Below are positions 27,527 to 36,746 of a DNA stretch of 64,000 bases, piece by piece. The position numbers and the translations under genes are program-made. Origin of the DNA: Parenemella sanctibonifatiensis (GTDB lineage: Bacteria; Actinomycetota; Actinomycetes; Propionibacteriales; Propionibacteriaceae); NCBI RefSeq assembly GCF_002250565.1, contig NZ_NMVJ01000006.1, forward strand, positions 310,001 to 374,000, read 5' to 3'. The notes beneath the pieces are model-generated. The model had not been told where the DNA came from and made no database searches. It saw only the letters and a program-made list of their open reading frames with translations. Numbering within the stretch: position 1 is the stretch's first letter; each line of letters starts with the position of its first letter.

Positions 27527-28627
27527 TCAGCGCTGCACGCGCGCGGAACCGCCACCAGCGAGCTTGAGCACCTCGGCCTTGGTGACCATGGTGGTGTCGC
27601 CGGGGGTGGTCATCGCCAGCGCGCCATGGGCGGCGCCGTACTCGACCGCGGTCTGGATCGGCTCGCCTGTCATCAGGCCGTAGATCAGGCCCGAGGCAAA
27701 CGAGTCGCCGCCGCCGACGCGGTCCAGGATCTCCAGGTGCTTGCGGTGGGTCGCCTCGGCGAAGCCCTCCTCACGCGACCACGCAATCGCGCCCCAGTCG
27801 TTGTCGGAGGCGCTGTGCACCGTACGCAGGGTGTTGCCGATGGCCTGGAAGTTCGGGTAGCTCTCGGCAACCTGGGCGATCATCGCGCGGAAGCTGGCGG
27901 TGTCCAGATCGGAGAGGTTCTCGTCGACACCTTCCACCTCGAAGCCGAGGCTGGCCGTGAAGTCCTCCTCGTTACCGATCATGACGTCGACGTGCTTGGC
28001 GATCTCCCGGTTCACCTCCTGCGCCCGGGCCTCGCCACCGATGGACTGCCACAGGCTGGGGCGGTAGTTCAGGTCGTAGGACACGATCGTGCCGTGCTTG
28101 CGCGCAGCGGTGACGGCCGCCAGCGCGAGATCCGCGCTGGACTCGCTCAGGGCGGCGAAGATGCCACCGGTGTGCAACCAGCGCACACCCAACTCACCGA
28201 ACAGGTGGTCGAAGTCCCAGTCCTCGGCGGTGGCCTGGGAGATGGCGGTGTTGCCGCGGTCGGAGATGCCGACGGCGCCGCGGACGCCGAAACCACGCTC
28301 GGTGAAGTTCAGGCCGTTGCGCACGGTGCGGCCGATGCCGTCGCTGGCCACCCACTTGATGAAGCCGGTGTCGACGCCGCCCTGGAGGATGAAGTCCTCC
28401 ACCAAGCGGCCCACCTCGTTGTCCACCAGAGCAGTGACCACACCGGTACGCAGACCGAAGCAGCGACGCAGACCGCGAGCCACGTTGTACTCGCCGCCAC
28501 CCTCCCAAGCCGTGAACTGACGGGCGGTGCGGATTCGGCCCTCGCCGGGATCCAGACGCAGCATCACCTCGCCGAGCGAGATGGCGTCGTAGCGGCACTG
28601 GTCAGCGGACTTGACGTTCAAGGACAT
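27527..28627 (-). CDS. kdgK: PfkB-family sugar kinase, probably 2-keto-3-deoxygluconate kinase
   Basis: Predicted to phosphorylate 2-keto-3-deoxygluconate (KDG) to KDPG with ATP. 366 residues, slightly long for the family. PfkB signature 1 lies in WEGGGEYNVARGLRRCFG (about 41-58). Signature 2, with the catalytic base, is RVGGGDSFASGLIYG (303-317; Asp308). The assignment to KDG rather than another sugar rests on the directly upstream KDPG aldolase (49-bp gap, same strand), with which it completes the lower Entner-Doudoroff branch. A GAGGGG ribosome site precedes the ATG. Confidence 0.82.
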   Translation of the reverse strand: MSLNVKSADQCRYDAISLGEVMLRLDPGEGRIRTARQFTAWEGGGEYNVARGLRRCFGLRTGVVTALVDNEVGRLVEDFILQGGVDTGFIKWVASDGIGRTVRNGLNFTERGFGVRGAVGISDRGNTAISQATAEDWDFDHLFGELGVRWLHTGGIFAALSESSADLALAAVTAARKHGTIVSYDLNYRPSLWQSIGGEARAQEVNREIAKHVDVMIGNEEDFTASLGFEVEGVDENLSDLDTASFRAMIAQVAESYPNFQAIGNTLRTVHSASDNDWGAIAWSREEGFAEATHRKHLEILDRVGGGDSFASGLIYGLMTGEPIQTAVEYGAAHGALAMTTPGDTTMVTKAEVLKLAGGGSARVQR

Positions 28628-28676
28628 GTGATTTCCCCTCTGGCTGTTGGGATCGGGCTGTTGCGTGTGGTTGCGG

Positions 28677-29327
28677 TCAGTTCGAACGAGCCTGCGACAC
28701 GGCGGCGACCGCGTCGGAGGCGAGGGCAGTGATCTGTTCCCAGGCGCCGGCGGCGACCAAGTCGCCGGGCACCATCCAGGAGCCGCCCACGGCAGGCACC
28801 TGCGGCAGCGCCAGGTAGTCGGCGAGGTTGTTCAGGCCCACGCCACCGGTGGGGACGAACCCCAGGCCGGGGAACGGGGCGGCGAGAGCCTTGATGGCCT
28901 TGGCGCCGCCGTTGACCTCCGCAGGGAAGAACTTCACCGCCGACAGCCCCAGCTCCAGCGCCTCCATGATGTTGGAGGCATTGGCCACGCCAGGCAGTGC
29001 CAGCAGCTCGCCCTCGACGCTGCGGCGCACCACCGCTGCCGAAAGGCCGGGCGAGACGATGTAGCGGGCGCCAGCCTCGGCGGCCTGGTCGACCTGCTCG
29101 GCGGAGATCACGGTGCCGGCACCGACGAGCATGCCCTCGACCGAGCTCATCGCGCGGATCGACTCCACGGCGGCATCGGTGCGGAAGGTCACCTCGGCGG
29201 TGGTGATACCACCGGCCAACAGGGCCTCGGCCAGCGGCTGCGCATGGGCCGCATCCTTGAGGACCACGACCGGAATGACGCCGCAGGCGGCGACGTCGGC
29301 GAGGGTGACGCTGGACTGGTGGGACAT
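28677..29327 (-). CDS. eda: KDPG/KHG aldolase
   Basis: Cleaves 2-keto-3-deoxy-6-phosphogluconate to pyruvate and glyceraldehyde-3-phosphate. 216 residues. Catalytic Glu45 lies in AEVTFRT and the Schiff-base Lys132 in VKFFPAE, as in the class I aldolases of this family. The phosphate-binding FVPTGGVGLNNL (158-169) is also present. ATG 29327 is preceded by GGAGGT. With kdgK downstream it forms a short operon for KDG breakdown. The upstream enzymes that make KDG from uronates or gluconate are not in the window. Confidence 0.92.
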   Translation of the reverse strand: MSHQSSVTLADVAACGVIPVVVLKDAAHAQPLAEALLAGGITTAEVTFRTDAAVESIRAMSSVEGMLVGAGTVISAEQVDQAAEAGARYIVSPGLSAAVVRRSVEGELLALPGVANASNIMEALELGLSAVKFFPAEVNGGAKAIKALAAPFPGLGFVPTGGVGLNNLADYLALPQVPAVGGSWMVPGDLVAAGAWEQITALASDAVAAVSQARSN

Positions 29328-29387
29328 GGGACCTCCGTACTCAGTGGTGTGGTGTGGGCATTGTCGCGCATCCACGGCGGATTGCGC

Positions 29388-30035
29388 TTACCGACCCTCA
29401 AGGACGAGACCGAGCGCACGGGCCAACTCCCGTGCGATGAGATCAACGTCGTCGGCGCGGATGTGGGCACCCTTCAGCGACGCCAGCGAGCCGACCTCCA
29501 GCAGGCTGCAGCCGGCCAGCCGCACCCGGGTGCACCGAACCTCGTGGAACTGGGCCTGGTCCAGTACGCAGTCGGTGAAGCTGACGTCAGTCAACGTGCT
29601 TCCGGTGAGGTCAAGCCCCGTCAGGTCGCAGTCGGTGAAAGCGACCCGGTTGAGCCGGCAGAAGCGCAGCGAGGCGGTGGCCATCTTGGCCCGACTCACC
29701 GCGACATCGGTCAGGCCAGACTCCCGCATTGAGACGCCTGTCATCCGGGCGTCACTGACCGTCACCCACGACCAGCTCGCGTGCTCGGCGGTGAGGTTGT
29801 TGAGGTCAGTGCCCTCGAAGCTGGTGTGGCGGATGTCGGCGCGACGCCAATGCGTGCCGGCCATCGAGGCCGCTGCGATCCGGCAGCCCTGCAGCTCGGC
29901 CAGGTCCGGGTCCTCGCTCAGGACGCCGCCGGTGACGAGGCGGCCCTCCAGGAACGCGTCGGGGCCCAGCTCGTCCACCTCCGCCGGGCGTAGCTGCTCG
30001 TCGATGATCGGGTCATGCGGAGTGCGGACTTTCAT
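29388..30035 (-). CDS. Pentapeptide-repeat-like protein
   Basis: A 215-residue protein with a run of degenerate pentapeptide repeats of A(D/N)LXX type (for example CRIAAASMAG, TSFEGTDLNN, LRFCRLNRVAFTDCDLTGLD and LTDVSFTDCVLDQAQF). These would fold into a right-handed quadrilateral beta-helix. Some members of the class mimic DNA and protect gyrase, but no such role can be assigned. The start at 30035 (MKVRTPHDP) is the best fit; a weak G-rich site precedes it. The gene is divergent from the RHH gene at 30178. Confidence 0.7.
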   Translation of the reverse strand: MKVRTPHDPIIDEQLRPAEVDELGPDAFLEGRLVTGGVLSEDPDLAELQGCRIAAASMAGTHWRRADIRHTSFEGTDLNNLTAEHASWSWVTVSDARMTGVSMRESGLTDVAVSRAKMATASLRFCRLNRVAFTDCDLTGLDLTGSTLTDVSFTDCVLDQAQFHEVRCTRVRLAGCSLLEVGSLASLKGAHIRADDVDLIARELARALGLVLEGR

Positions 30036-30155
30036 GCCGTCGCCCCCGCTGATCGGTGGTGCGCTGAGCTGGGATTCACACGCGCCAGTCAACAGGACCG
30101 GACCGACAGAAACCATCCGTGGGGGAGATTCGGTCAGGCGTGAACCTGGCATAAA

Positions 30156-30171
30156 GCTAGTAGGCTAGCAT
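30156..30171 (+). promoter_or_regulatory. Inverted repeat overlapping -10 box of the RHH/VOC operon
   Basis: GCTAG-TAGG-CTAGC (30156-30169) is a perfect inverted repeat. Its right arm overlaps the -10-like TAGCAT (30166-30171), which ends 6 nt before the ATG of the ribbon-helix-helix gene. This is a good place for autorepression by that protein, which is inferred. Confidence 0.45.
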
Positions 30172-30177
30172 TCAGTC

Positions 30178-30402
30178 ATGCCGGAATCAGACCGACCTTC
30201 GAAGACCGCCCGGGTGACCAAGGCGCAGTTCAATGTCTATCTGCCCCAGGACCTGATCATCGCGGTGAAGCACCGCGCCATCGACGAGGGCGCCAGCCTG
30301 TCGAGCCTGGTCGAACGCGCCCTGCGAGCCCACCTGGCCACCACCGACACCCATGCCTCTGACACCAACACCACCGAGAAGACGACCACTGAGGAGAACT
30401 GA
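30178..30402 (+). CDS. Ribbon-helix-helix DNA-binding protein
   Basis: A 74-residue protein. Residues about 15-53 fit the RHH/CopG fold: a strand (AQFNVYLP), a first helix ([15 protein letters not shown]), a turn (ASLSS) and a second helix ([10 protein letters not shown]), then a Thr/Asp-rich disordered tail. Such proteins bind short repeats as dimers and often act as autorepressors or antitoxins. No toxin gene is adjacent; instead the stop overlaps the start of a VOC protein gene (TGATG). A leaderless transcript is likely. Confidence 0.75.
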   Translation: MPESDRPSKTARVTKAQFNVYLPQDLIIAVKHRAIDEGASLSSLVERALRAHLATTDTHASDTNTTEKTTTEEN

Positions 30403-31124
30403 TGCTCACCGTTCAAGCGATCCGCTTCACCGACAACGTCCCTGCGATGCGTGACTTCCTCAGCGAGCTCGGGTTGGGCACGGCCGTCACCTCCGGCGAC
30501 GGCTGGGCAGTGATGTCCTGCGGCGCAGGAGGTGACGTGCTGCTCCATTCCGCGGCGACGTCCTCCACCGGGGGTCGAGCCGGACAGACCGACCTCACCT
30601 TCACCACCGATGACCTGGGTGCGATCGGGGCGGAGTTCGGCGCGAGTGCGTACGACGAGGCGTACGGTCGTGCGGTCGATCTCACCGATCCGCTCGGCGC
30701 CACCGTCACCATCAACGGCGAACAAGGAGACCTGTACGGCTATCAGGCGCACGACGGCACGACCGCGGATCCGGCCCTCAGCCTGACGCCGGTGCGATTC
30801 ACCGATCCAGCCGGGCCCTACGGCGATTTCCTGGCCCGGCTCGGGCTGGTCGCGCAGTCCGGCGCCGATGAGTTCTATGCCGGTTGGGTCGCGGACCGCG
30901 GCGTGGTGGGCCTGCACGTGGACCGCCCCGAGGACACCGCCCGCCTGCTGCTCGGCACCGACAGCGCCGAGGTGCACCTGACCTTCGGGTACGCCGGCGA
31001 CGTCACCGAGCTGGAGCGGCGGCTGACCGAGGCCGGCCACCGGGTCACTCGGGACACCAGCTTTGGCGTCATGCTCGAGGTGGCCGACCCGGACGGACGA
31101 TCGGTTCAGATCCATCAGCAGTGA
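30402..31124 (+). CDS. VOC (glyoxalase/bleomycin-resistance) family protein, two domains
   Basis: A 240-residue protein made of two halves with the VOC beta-alpha-beta-beta-beta pattern. The first starts at VQAIRFTDNVPAMRDFLSEL and ends about 105; the second starts at LTPVRFTDPAGPYGDFLARL and ends at the C terminus (MLEVADPDGRSVQIHQ). The duplicated opening is clear. VOC proteins may be metal-dependent enzymes or ligand-binding resistance proteins; no substrate can be assigned. It is translationally coupled to the upstream RHH gene, suggesting a regulator-effector pair. Confidence 0.78.
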   Translation: MLTVQAIRFTDNVPAMRDFLSELGLGTAVTSGDGWAVMSCGAGGDVLLHSAATSSTGGRAGQTDLTFTTDDLGAIGAEFGASAYDEAYGRAVDLTDPLGATVTINGEQGDLYGYQAHDGTTADPALSLTPVRFTDPAGPYGDFLARLGLVAQSGADEFYAGWVADRGVVGLHVDRPEDTARLLLGTDSAEVHLTFGYAGDVTELERRLTEAGHRVTRDTSFGVMLEVADPDGRSVQIHQQ

Positions 31125-31177
31125 GGCGTGCAGCTGGTGTCGACGTGCTTCAGAATGAAGGGGGGGCCCGGTTCGGC

Positions 31178-31183
31178 TAGACT
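31178..31183 (+). promoter_or_regulatory. Putative efp promoter -10 box
   Basis: TAGACT sits 60 nt before the efp start. No convincing -35 box is seen; a small inverted repeat CTTCA-GAA-TGAAG (31148-31160) lies upstream. Confidence 0.35.
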
Positions 31184-31243
31184 CGGGCGGGCTCCGCGCG
31201 CCGTCGCTCATGACCGGCGCAGTGAACGACGAAAGGTACGTAC

Positions 31244-31804
31244 GTGGCTTCGACCAATGACCTGAAGAACGGCATGGTTCTCGACCTGGATGGCCAGCTC
31301 TGGCAGGTGATCTGGTTCCAGCACCACAAGCCGGGCAAGGGCAACACCGTCGTGCGGTCCAAGCTCAAGAACGTCCTGTCGGGCAAGATCGTCGACAAGA
31401 CCTTCAACTCCGACACCAAGGTCGACACCGCGACCGTGGATCGGCGCGAGATGCAGTACCTCTACCTCGATGTCGACGGTTACGTGTTCATGGACACCGG
31501 CAACTACGAGCAGCTGACCATTCCCGCCGAGACCGTCGGCGACGCCAAGGATTACCTGCTGGAGCAGCAGATGGCCACCGTCGCCTCCCATGAGGGCAAC
31601 CCGCTCTACATCGAGCTGCCTGCCTCGGTCGAGCTGGAGATCACCTACACCGAGCCTGGTCTGCAGGGTGACCGCAGCACCGGCGGCACCAAGCCGGCCG
31701 AGCTCGAGACCGGTGCCAAGGTCCAGGTCCCGCTCTTCCTCACCACCGGTGAGAAGATCAAGGTCGACACCCGCACCGGCGACTACCTCGGTCGCGTTGG
31801 CTGA
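31244..31804 (+). CDS. efp: Elongation factor P
   Basis: Relieves ribosome stalling at polyproline stretches. 186 residues in three beta-barrel domains: KOW-like at the N terminus and two OB folds ending in the conserved [15 protein letters not shown]. The tip loop reads [12 protein letters not shown] with Lys32 at the tip. No modification gene (epmA, epmB or earP) is in the window, so the lysine may be used unmodified as reported for some actinobacteria. The GTG start has GAAAGG (31231-31236) upstream. nusB follows with an 8-nt overlap. Confidence 0.96.
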   Translation: MASTNDLKNGMVLDLDGQLWQVIWFQHHKPGKGNTVVRSKLKNVLSGKIVDKTFNSDTKVDTATVDRREMQYLYLDVDGYVFMDTGNYEQLTIPAETVGDAKDYLLEQQMATVASHEGNPLYIELPASVELEITYTEPGLQGDRSTGGTKPAELETGAKVQVPLFLTTGEKIKVDTRTGDYLGRVG

Positions 31805-32240
31805 GCAGGCACCGGAGCCGACCCAGGCCCCCCGGCCGCACACGACGACGCGCCAGAAGGCGCGCAAGCGTGCGGTCGACATCATCTTCGAAGCAGATCT
31901 GCGGGAGCGGGACCTGCGCGCCACGCTGCTGGAACGCGCCGAACAGGCGGAGCCGGCGGTACGCGAGTTCACCGCCGCCCTCGTGGGTGGCGTGGCAGAT
32001 CATTTGGCTGAGGTGGACGATCAGATCCGGCAGGTGCTGCCGGCTGGTTGGACTCTGGAGCGGATGCCGCGGGTGGATCGCTCGATCGCCCGACTGGCCA
32101 CCTATGAGCTCAGCCACACCGACACCGACACCAACATCGTGCTCGCTGAGGCGACCCGGCTCACCGGTGAACTGAGCGGGGATGAATCGGTCCGATTCGT
32201 CAACGGTGTGACCGCGGCAGTGGCGAAACACCGAGGCTGA
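31797..32240 (+). CDS. nusB: Transcription antitermination factor NusB
   Basis: Binds boxA RNA with NusE (S10) in rRNA antitermination complexes. 147 residues. The arginine-rich [20 protein letters not shown] (about 19-38) is the RNA-binding opening helix; the all-helical fold ends with [20 protein letters not shown]. No ATG or GTG fits before the conserved part, so TTG 31797, overlapping the efp stop by 8 nt, is taken as the start. The efp-nusB order is common. Confidence 0.9.
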   Translation: MAEQAPEPTQAPRPHTTTRQKARKRAVDIIFEADLRERDLRATLLERAEQAEPAVREFTAALVGGVADHLAEVDDQIRQVLPAGWTLERMPRVDRSIARLATYELSHTDTDTNIVLAEATRLTGELSGDESVRFVNGVTAAVAKHRG

Positions 32241-32998
32241 TGGCGTACGCCAGCCATGGTCGAGGTCACGGCTTCCAGCCAATTCGTTCGGCGTGGTCGG
32301 ATGTCGCCTGGGTGGTGGTGATCGCCGCCGCCACGACCCTGATCGGTCTGGCCGCGTTCGTGATCCTGGCGCGCTGGCAGTGGATCTGGCGGGACAGCCC
32401 TGACCCGGTGGCGACCGCCGCCGTTCTCACCGCGGTGATTGTCGCGATCGCCGCGGCGGGACTGTGGTTCGCGCGTGGGCGGTGGCTGCGGCGGCAGGAC
32501 TGGTACCTCGACCGCCACGATCGGCGCTCGATGTCGCTGCTCACCGCCGCCTCCTTCGACCTGCTGCAGAGCGTGGCGGTCGGCGCCGTCGCCATGGTGC
32601 TGGGCATGCTTGCCCAAGCAAGTGCAGACGGCCGCATCCAGCGGGCCGGGATCATTGCACCGATCGCTGTCGTTGGCGGCTACTTCCTGCTCAGTTGGTT
32701 GCGAGTCGGCTTGGGCTGGCTCACGCCGGGCCGCAGTCAGCCGCGCGGCTGGTGGGCGCGAGCTGCCCGGGTCATGGTGCACTGGACCGCTGTGGTGCTG
32801 GGTGTGCTACCGCTGGCGTTGAGCTCCGATCCACAGGCCCTGGTGTTGGCCATCGTCGTCTGCGGGTGCGTCACCTTCCTGGCCGGGATCGTGGCGCTGG
32901 CGAGCTGGATCCGCGGGTTCGGTGGACCGATGTATCCCGAGGTCCAGGACACCCTGGCGGAGCGCTGGCTCAGCGAGCAGACCAGGCGCCGACGGTAG
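32240..32998 (+). CDS. Six-helix membrane protein of unknown function
   Basis: 252 residues with six predicted membrane helices (about 24-45, 60-82, 108-128, 138-155, 175-195 and 202-224) and basic loops. I do not recognise the family. The ATG overlaps the nusB stop (TGATG), so it is probably cotranscribed with efp-nusB. Its C terminus (LSEQTRRRR) looks natural, but the downstream frame starts abruptly in the middle of a phosphatase domain, so the region just after this gene may be a deletion junction. Confidence 0.7.
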   Translation: MAYASHGRGHGFQPIRSAWSDVAWVVVIAAATTLIGLAAFVILARWQWIWRDSPDPVATAAVLTAVIVAIAAAGLWFARGRWLRRQDWYLDRHDRRSMSLLTAASFDLLQSVAVGAVAMVLGMLAQASADGRIQRAGIIAPIAVVGGYFLLSWLRVGLGWLTPGRSQPRGWWARAARVMVHWTAVVLGVLPLALSSDPQALVLAIVVCGCVTFLAGIVALASWIRGFGGPMYPEVQDTLAERWLSEQTRRRR

Positions 32999-35900
32999 GC
33001 CGGCTGCCGGCATCGCCCTGATCGGCACACCAAGGATCCAGTCCGCGGGACATTTCGTCCCGACCGCCAAGCAGGAGCAGATCTGGGGACCGCTGGACCT
33101 GCAGTACGCCGGGATGGCCGGCAACCACGAGAGCTACGGCAACAAGGAACTCAACGACCTGCTGTCGACCGAGCGCAACGTCATCTTCAACTCCCACGTG
33201 AACCAGCCCAAGAATGGCGTGGTGGGGGAGTCGAACTACTCCTATGACCGCGGCGACATTCACGTCTCGGTGCTGAACTCCAACTACAGCCTGGCCGAGC
33301 AGATCGCATGGTTGGTGCAAGACGTCCGCGCCACCGACAAGCCATGGAAGGTCGTGACGGGGCACTTCTCCTACTACGGCGGCAGCCACGCCGACGACGC
33401 CGGCATGCTGGCGGCTCGCAACGTGGTGAGCCAGACCCTGGAACAGCTGGGCGTCCAGCTCTACCTGGGTGGTCACGACCACGTCTACAAGCGCAGCACC
33501 ATCGCCGGTGGCGAACTGGTGCCGGCCGAGGGTGCGACCGTGACCGGTGGCACCACCTACGTGACGCTGGGCTCTGCGGGGCCGAAGTTCTACGAGAACC
33601 AGGCCTTCTGGTGGGATGACGTGGTCGATGACCGCGACATCCAGATGGGCTCGGTCCTGGAGGTCACCGAGCAGGGCCTGCAACTGAGCACCTACACCAT
33701 CGACGGTGACGTGGTGGACGAGTTCACCATCGCTCCGGTCGAGGGGGACTGGCGGGTCAGCTCGCTGGACATGACCGCCACCGAGATCAAGGGCTTTGGC
33801 GTGCTGTCCCACCCGGGCGCCCGCGACAGCATCACCGTGACGGTGGCGACCTATGATCACGACCAGACCACGCTGCTGGGCTCGCGGACCGTTGAGGTCG
33901 ACCTGGATCACCGGGGCACCGAGCAGTACGTCGCCCTCGACCAGGCACTGCCGGCCTCACCGCAGAATGCGGTGAAGGTGTTCGTCTGGGATTCCCCGGC
34001 CACCGCTGTGCCGCTCACCCCGGCCTGGCTGGTGCGGGCCGGTTTCACGGGCGGCGGCACCGCCGAGGACCCGTTCCAGATCCGGACCTGGCAGGACATC
34101 GAGGCGATCTCCGACGCGCCCGGCGCCCACTACCAGCTGATGAACGATCTGGAGCTGGATGACACCCCGCGTACGCCGATCGGCGCACAGGTGCCCTTCA
34201 CCGGTGTGTTCGACGGTGCCGGCCACATCATCAAGGGATTCGTCCCCAACCCCGACCAGGGCGTGGGCCTGTTCTCCTCCAACGGCGGCACCATCCGCAA
34301 CCTGGCGGTTGTCGATGCCGACATCGAGTCCTCCCGCGGCACAGCCGGCATCCTGGTGGACCACAACACCGGCACCGTGGAGCGCAGCTGGACCTCGGGT
34401 CGGATCGTGGGCCAGAGCCGGGTCGGTGGTCTGGTCGGCGACAACGAGGGCGTCGTGCGCGACTCCTACTCCACGGCCGATGTTCGCTCGCTCAACACCG
34501 AGGCCGGCGGCGTGGTCGCGGTCGCGCTGGGCGGCTCGCTCACCGAACGCGTGTATGCCACCGGCAATGTCACCAGCGACGTCCGCAACGTCGGCGGTGT
34601 GGTCGGCTATGGCTACAACGAGACCGAGATCAACGACTCGCTGTCCCTCAACAAGTCCGTGACGGCCCCGCAGTGGGCGCATCCGGTGCTGGGCCGGGTG
34701 CTGTCGGGCAATGTCGCGACCCTGACCGGTCTGTACGCCTGGCAGGACGGCTTCGTGGCGACCAGCGCCCTCAACGAGGAGCCTTCCACCAGCAACCTCT
34801 ACGGCGCGCCGGTTGCGGCAGCCGATCTCGAGGGCGCCGGGTTCTATGCCGACACCCTCGGCTGGGACATGGAGCAGGTCTGGCAGTACGACGAGGAGCT
34901 GGGTCGCCCGGTCCTGCGCGTGGTGTCGGAGAACGCGGCCACCGGCGGTCCGGAACTGCCGGTGAACGAGGACGGCAAGATCGAGATCGCCACCCCGGCC
35001 GACCTGGCCCTGGTGACCCGTCATCCTGAGGCCGACTTCGTGCTGACTGCCGACCTGGACCTCTCCGGGGTGGACGACTTCCAGTCGCTGGGCGGCAGCG
35101 TGCCGTTCCGGGGCGAGTTCGACGGTGCGGGTCACACCATCAGCAACCTGACCTCGACCACCGGTGGCCTGATCAACCTCAATCTGGGCTACGTGCACGA
35201 CCTCGGCATCGTCGATGCCACGGTGTCGCGGGACGGCTCGAACGCCGGTCTCGTGGTCAATCACAACCACGGCGTCATCGAGCGGGTCTATGGCACCGGT
35301 ACGGTCACCGCGGCATCCCGGGTCGGCGGCCTGGTCGGTGAGTCCACCGGCGAGTTGCGCGATGCGTACGCCGTCGTGGACGTGTCCACTCCGGGCACCG
35401 AGGCCGGCGGCGTGCTCGGACTGGGCATGCCCGGCTCGACCACCGAACGGATCTACGGAGCGGGCACGGTGCGCTCCGAGACCCGCAACGTGGGTGGCGT
35501 GGTGGGTTACGGCTACACCGGCACCACCATCAGCGACTCGATGGCGCTGACCTCTTCGGTCACCGCCCCGGACTGGGCACACCGGTTCCTGGGTCGGGTG
35601 CTGTCGGGCAACACCGCCACCCTGGCCAACAACTGGGGCATCGAGACCGCCGTGGTCGAGGTTCCGACCCAGACCACGGACCCGAGCCCGACCAACCTGA
35701 TGGGTGGCACGGCGACCGTACGCCAGGCCCGCGATCCGCAGTTCTGGACCGAGACCCTGGGGTGGGATCTGGAGCAGGTCTGGCAGTGGCACGACGATGC
35801 CGGCCGTCCGATCCTGCGCAGCGTGCCCGAGGAGTACACGGGTGAGCCGGTGCCGCCGGTCGAGCGGCCCGACCTGCCGCGCGACACCGACGGTGCGTAC

Positions 35901-36746
35901 CTGATCGGATCGCCCGCGGACCTGGCTGTGATCAACGAGTTCCCCGACGAGGACTACCGGCTGAGCGCCGACCTCGACCTCAGCGGGGAGTCGGTCCGGA
36001 TCGCTCCGGCGGCTGGTTTCAGCGGTGACTTCGACGGTGCCGGACACCAGATCACCGGGTACAGCTCGACTGCCGGTGGCCTGTTCTCCCTCAACACCGG
36101 CACCGTCCACGACGTGGCGCTGGTCGATGCGAGCGTGACCAACACCAAGGCGAATGTCGGCCTGTTGGTCGATACCAACCGCGGCACCGTCGAGCGCAGT
36201 TGGAGCTCCGGATCGATCTCCGGCGGTTCCACCGTTGGTGGTCTGGTGGGCTACTCCTACGGCATCGTCCGGGATTCCTACTCGACCGCGTCGGTGAAGG
36301 CGACCGCTGGTCGTCAGGCCGGTGGCCTGATCGGCATCACTGGGCGGGGCAGCGCCACCGAGCGGGTGTACGCGGCCGGTGAGGTCGAGGTGGTCGGCAA
36401 CATGAATGCCGGCGGCGTGAGCGGCTATTCGTACGCCACCACCACAATCGATGCCGCGGTTGCCCTCAACCCGAGCGTCAAGGCCAGCAGCTACGGCAAC
36501 CGGGTGGTCGCCCGGGTGCTCGCCGGGGAAGAGGCGACTCTTAGCAACCTGTACGCCCTCGACTCCGTGGCGGCGGACGCCACCACGGTCGAGCCGGACG
36601 CTTCCGACATCGGCGGCGCCACCGTCACCCGCGAGGAGCTCGGTGAGCTCCTGCCCGGCCTCGGCTGGGACTTCTCCGAGGTCTGGCAGTGGGATGCCGA
36701 CCTGCAGCGTCCGACTCTGAGCGACACCCCTGAGGAGCAAGCATGA
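32922..36746 (+). pseudogene. 5'-truncated metallophosphoesterase with three GLUG-type modules
   Basis: From about 33000 the frame encodes the later part of a purple-acid-phosphatase-like domain: AGMAGNHESYG (GNHE motif), VTGHFSYYGG and LGGHDHVYKR (GHxH). The earlier metal-binding motifs (DxH, GDxxD) and any signal peptide are missing. The nearest start (ATG 32922) lies inside the upstream gene in another frame. An Ig-like segment follows. Three modules of about 290 residues (34060-34940, 34960-35840 and 35860-36740) come next, each with FDGAGH(I/T/Q)I, GLUG-like VGGLVG and a closing LGWDxxxVWQW. A surface protein is implied. The stop overlaps the next start (ATGA). I call it a broken gene, though the long frame is intact. 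Confidence 0.65.
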
